Shown here piece after piece: positions 1 to 64,000 of a stretch of 64,000 nucleotides of DNA. Position 1 is the stretch's first letter; every line of letters begins with the position of its first letter. The DNA comes from Myxocyprinus asiaticus. Lineage: Eukaryota; Chordata; Actinopteri; Cypriniformes; Catostomidae. The stretch spans positions 26,656,744 to 26,720,743 of the forward strand of contig NC_059349.1 in assembly GCF_019703515.2 (NCBI RefSeq), given 5' to 3'. The notes under the pieces are model-generated. The model made no database searches and was not told the DNA's origin. It saw nothing but the letters and a program-made list of their open reading frames with translations. Made by a program: the position numbers and the translations under genes.

Positions 1-412
1 CTCGCGAGCACAAACTCATTTCAAAGACATGTTTCCTTCCCATTATTTTGCGGCATATGGTCTTTTTATCTCCCCAACATTCAATTCAGACTGCAAACAG
101 ACATTCACAACTCAGGATAATATGTAGATGGGGGAGCACCACTGCTGGAAAACGGTGCATGGAGCTTTTACATGAAGCTGAGAAGTAAGTGCAGGCTTTT
201 AATTTTTGCGATGTTTCTGAACCTGTGCTTAAGTGGAATATAATCTATCTTCAGCACTGGTGCAGGCGCATTTTGATCAGAGTGGGAAAAATGTGATTAA
301 AGCGTTTACATGCCAGTATAAAGTGAATAAAATAGGAGTAATATCATAATCGCAATATTCTATTTACATGAGCAACAGTTTAATCGCAGTATTGCCATTA
401 ATCGCATTATGA
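1..412. other. Non-coding, nothing recognised
   Basis: AT-rich sequence with no coding, splice or repeat signal I can name, except that the 'AATCGCAATATT...TAATCGCAGTATTGCC' stretch around 350-410 is weakly self-similar. Confidence 0.5.
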
Positions 413-634
413 CGAGTCATATGGATTACTTTTATGCTGCCATTATCTTATTTTTGGAGCTTTAAAGTTTTGGTCACCATTCACTTGCATTGTATGGACC
501 TACAGAGCTGAAATATTCTTCTAAAAATCTTTATTTGTGTTCTGCAGAAGAAAGAAAGTCATACACATCTTGGATGTCATGAGGATAAGTAAATGATGAG
601 TGAATTTTCAATTTTGGGTGATCTATCCCTTTAA
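413..634. mobile_element. MITE fragment, right arm (TTAA type)
   Basis: Matches the right arm of the palindromic MITE seen complete at 13860-14533: ATGGATTACTTTTATGCTGCC, TTGCATTGTATGGACCTAC, then TTTTGGGTGATCTATCCCTTTAA. The left arm is missing. Confidence 0.75.
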
Positions 635-728
635 TTAAGCAAGCCCACCAGAGATTTATCCCTCAATACTGAGTGAGCTGATTCTGTAATACACTGCACT
701 TAAAAAGTCAACACACTGCCTCTGAGTT

Positions 729-960
729 AAAGGGACTGTTTTCACTTGTTATCATTTACGTACCCCCATGTTGTTCTTAAACCCTATGAATTTTTATCTT
801 CTGTGGAACACAAAATAATATGTTTGGCAGAATGTTAGCCTTTTTTTCTACGCATTTTTTAAAAAGTAAATGGTGACTGGGGCTAATATTCTGCCTTTTG
901 TGTTCCACAGAAGACAGAAAGTCATACAGGTCTAGAATAACATGAAGGTGAGTTAAGTGA
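729..960. mobile_element. Short palindromic MITE
   Basis: Left half reads CTTCTGTGGAACACAAAA and the right half CTTTTGTGTTCCACAGAAG, the reverse complement, around a centre near 850. Organisation resembles the other TTAA MITEs in the window but it is a shorter family. Confidence 0.6.
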
Positions 961-1769
961 AGTAACACAATCTTATTTGTAGGTTTTATAGAGAAGAAAT
1001 AAAACTTCCCCTGATTCGTTGGCAAATTATTTATTCACTAACATTTTTTGGCAAACATGCATAGTGGAAAGAAGAAATTCAAAAGTTGTCTCAAAATAGT
1101 TCTCCCTTTGCTTGTTAGATGCAAGACATACAATATTTTTATCCAGAACTTATATGCAGGGCTCATAGTGCTCTTGCCATTTTTCTTGAGCTTTTTACTG
1201 TCATGTACTGATCTGCCTCTGAAGACCACTTGGCCAATATCAACAACCTTAGTTCAAGCACCTGAAGCAGCCCTCATCCTCTTTCACCCGTGTCTGACCC
1301 ATAAACAAAACACATTGAAACGCTCTCTGTCTCCTCCTGTCACATAAATCGCTTGCACTTATTATTACAAACATGCATTGACTGTAGTTTTTTTTAAGAA
1401 GGTTAACAAATTAACCTTTTTTTCAACATCAAGATTTAGGTTAAAATATATCTATTTATATAAGGGAAAGTGTATGTTTTAGATGCTGTGACTGGTCACC
1501 ATTTGACCATTTCAGTGGCCCTGGAGTGTGACAACTGAATTTGTAAAAGTATATTCCATAAATGTTCCATTTAGTTTTTCAATTAATTTGAGGTCATGAA
1601 AACTTCATGCACGATAAGTACAAAACAATCAGAAAAATGCAATTGAAAACAGTTTTAGATGCGGTTTAGAATGTCACGGCACAGGACACCACTGTCACAT
1701 TTTTAAAGGTAATAGGCTATTCTGACACATTATTAACAACTCTTACAAACCACAAACCCATGACAGGAT

Positions 1770-2619
1770 GTTTAGCACCCAAGGCTCATCGATACGCAAG
1801 GGCAACCAAGGCTATCCCATCTGGTCTGAACCGACAGAAGGTTTACTGTGGCACAAGTCACAGAAAATTTGAATGATAGTTATGGGATGAATGTGTCACA
1901 ACACACATTGCATCACACCCTGCTGCTTTTGGGGCTGCGTAGCTGCAGACCGGTCAGAGTATCCATGATGAACCCTGTCCACCGTCGAAAGCGCCTACAA
2001 TGGGCATACGAGCATCGGAACTGGACCTTGGAACAGTGGAAGAAGGTCTCCTGGTCCGATGAGTCCTGTTTTCTTTTACATCACGTGGACGGCCGTGTAC
2101 GTGTGTGCCATTTACCTGGGGAAGTGATGGCACCAGGATGCACTGTGGGAAGACGACAAGCTGGTGGAGGGAGTGTGATGCTCTGGGCAATGTTCTGCTG
2201 GGAAACCCTGGGTCCGACTATTCATGTGGACGTCAATTTGACACGTGCCACCTACCTAAACATCGTTGCAGACCAGGTACACCCCATTCATGGAAATGGT
2301 ATTCCCTGATTGGAAGTGGCCTCTTTCAGCAGGATAATGCGCCCTGCCACACTGCACACATTGTTCAGGAATGGTTTGAAGAACATAATGAAGAGTTCAA
2401 GGTGTTGCCCTGGCCTCCAAATTCCCCAGATCTCAATCTGATTGAGCATCTGTGGGATGTGCTGGACCAACAAGTCAGATCCATGGTGGCTCCACCTCGC
2501 AACTTACAGGATTTGAAGGATCTGCTGCTAATGTCTTGATGTTTGCGCTGTTTTGGCGTAGCGCAGAACAACAACAGCATATTAGGCAGGGGGTCATTAT
2601 GTTTTGACTCATCAGTGTA
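1770..2619 (+). pseudogene. Tc1-like transposase relic (family A)
   Basis: Translates in at least two frames to a Tc1/mariner transposase: WTLEQWKKVSWSDES holds the first catalytic Asp, QQDNAPCHTAHIV the second, and PPNSPDLNLIEHLWDVLD the terminal Glu. A frameshift near 2310 and a stop at 2537 break it. The right TIR (...CATCAGTG-TA) is present at about 2611-2619, but the left TIR and the N-terminal DNA-binding part are not clear. It shares its sequence with the split element at 40862-54003. Confidence 0.88.
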
Positions 2620-4285
2620 CATTTTAAATGAACTGAATAACATTTTATGTTTTCAGAAAAAAATATACTTTTTTGCTGTCTAGCCAAATTATAAAAGCCT
2701 TTTTCTTTGAGGACAGTACAAGTAGATGTCATGTCAACTGCCCAGTATAGAATGAAGTATAGTAAGTTCTACTCTGTACTATACTAAACAAGGAAAACTT
2801 TATTTTGTGTCCACCAGAGGGTAGAACTGAGTGGCTTTACCTTACCTTCCCCTCAGTTGACATCATGGTTATTTGGTATTTGTGAATCATATGGTTTTAT
2901 AAGCCTAGACAAAAAAAAAAAAAAAAAAAAATCTGTTATCTTATTTTATTAATACAGTCCATCCAAGTCTCTAAATATCAGTTTTTTGTTTTTGTTTGTT
3001 TTGTGTTTTAAACATCAACATACTTCTACAATTGATAATGGAAACTTGATTGCTGTTGTCGTATTTTTTAAATAAACAAAAATAATGGCAAAAATACTTC
3101 AATTGAAATCAAGGAAAAATTATCTGAAATACAAAAAGTTGAGTTTAGGATGCTTAGCCACCGTGTTCATGCTACCTCTATATTCCTCCCTCTATCTGTT
3201 GGATTCAGCAACACACAGTGTCATTATTTAGCTGCAGGCATGGCTAAGTTAGTGTCGCATTTGGAAACAGGCCAGTGAAATATAGGCCGCAGGTTATTAT
3301 TCTCAAAACACTTGAAAGAGGTAAAGGAACAAGTCCAAGGACAGATTTCAGGCCCCATCACAGGGCACCCCACCTATTGCAAATTGACCTCTGAAAAATA
3401 CTTTATACACATGTAACAGTGCAGCAGAGTATCTCTCTGTCTCCATCCACTCTCCATTTCTCTCCCCCCCCCCCCCCCCCCAACTCTATCAAAGGCTGGT
3501 TGTTTCAGGACAGAGTTTAGTTTTAGGGCTTTGGATTCAGAGAATGGCACCAGAAGGCTGGATGGGACAGCACACTCTGTGGAGCATCTGATGGGATTAT
3601 TATGAGCCTCTCTTCTCTGTTTTGGAGCTTTTTTTCACCAGGTTTTCAGACTTTCATTCAAAGACATGATCAACTAATTTAATATCAGTGAAAAAAAATC
3701 AGAAATATAGGAACATCTTTTTTAAAATTGGGGCCCGGTTGTTGTTTTCTTTTAAGCTCTGAAGGTGTTCAGAAGTGATATTAAAAGATGATATTAAAAG
3801 GATCTTCTTTATTATCCTAGAACTTTGTGGGATGCAACCAGGCAAAATAAGGATTTCCTACAGACTTGCCCCTATACTCTAGTGACTATGATGGTATAGT
3901 TTAGAAGTTGTCTTTGCAAGTTTAGATGTTGTCTTTGCAGCGCTTCAACCTTAAGTGAAACAGCTGTTCAGTCAAACTTAACTGGACTGAACTGGCATCT
4001 GCTTTACATTTAAAGAAACAAGAGAAACTTGGTTTCATTTTGTTGGAATTTTTTTCAATAAAGTGGCTTCAAGATTATCACACCAGTATGTTTCTCAGCA
4101 GATGGAGACACTTGACACAGAGTGGACATGAGATAAAGACCTTGGCATAATGTTGATCTGGGACAAAAGCAAGAAATCTGCTGAGGTGTTGCATTTAGTT
4201 TTGTTGCATCCTTACTGTCTGAAGCTGGAAACACTTCTCGTGTTTTAACTCTAATATTCGAAAGTAGATGTAATCCTCTCTCGCA
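2620..4285. other. Non-coding stretch before the first exon
   Basis: Contains a poly(A) run at about 2909-2930 and a poly(C) run at about 3464-3481. No ORF of note. It would hold the promoter and 5' UTR of the D3-like transcript, but I see no TATA box, CCAAT box or CpG-dense segment that marks them. Confidence 0.4.
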
Positions 4286-4315
4286 ATGAACAAAGATATT
4301 CGCTTTCCCAGGAAG

Positions 4316-63993
<59,678 letters not shown>

Positions 63994-64000
63994 CACCAGT

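Overview
The window is vertebrate, most likely teleost and probably cyprinid-like, genomic DNA. Short exons with GT-AG borders sit in AT-rich introns. The introns are packed with Tc1-like elements, palindromic TTAA-flanked MITEs carrying the 'GTTCACCCAAAAATGAAAATT' end common in carp and zebrafish relatives, L1 and L2/CR1-type LINEs, tRNA-derived SINEs and microsatellites. The species call is inferred from repeat content only.

One host gene is recognisable, on the + strand: a cAMP-specific 3',5'-cyclic phosphodiesterase 4. The best paralogue match is PDE4C, from marker peptides in UCR1 (HGEDMIVTPFAQ), UCR2 ([19 protein letters not shown]) and the catalytic domain ([18 protein letters not shown]). 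Fourteen shared exons run from the UCR1 exon (35926-36117) to the stop codon at 63991-63993. All phases are compatible, and every metal-binding and nucleotide-binding residue I checked is present at the correct spacing. Joined to a PDE4D3-like first exon at 4316-4359 they give a complete 688-residue long form. Two further alternative first exons are proposed: 15476-15603 (42 codons, phase-compatible with UCR1, unfamiliar N-terminus) and 56979-57026 (16 codons, very close to the super-short PDE4B5/PDE4D6 N-terminus). One transcription unit could therefore make long forms with UCR1+UCR2 and a super-short form with only the C-terminal part of UCR2.

Layout: 1-4.3 kb is MITEs and a dead Tc1 copy. 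The D3-like first exon is at 4.3 kb. A 31.6-kb first intron (4.36-35.9 kb) holds the second candidate first exon, a foldback Tc1 element (16.55-17.23 kb), an L1 copy with a nested SINE (20.0-23.06 kb), a 37-bp minisatellite (25.56-25.93 kb) and more SINEs and MITEs. UCR1 and linker exons lie at 35.9-40.7 kb. The intron at 40.73-54.38 kb is almost entirely one nested transposon stack: a Tc1 element split by an L2-type LINE that was itself split by an LTR element (containing another Tc1), a TIR element (containing a solo LTR) and a second LINE. The remaining UCR2 exon, the super-short first exon and the catalytic exons fill 54.4-64.0 kb. The intron before the last exon appears to use a GC donor.

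No second protein-coding host gene, genuine tRNA or rRNA gene, or CRISPR-like array was found. Most other long ORFs are transposon relics or translated microsatellites.
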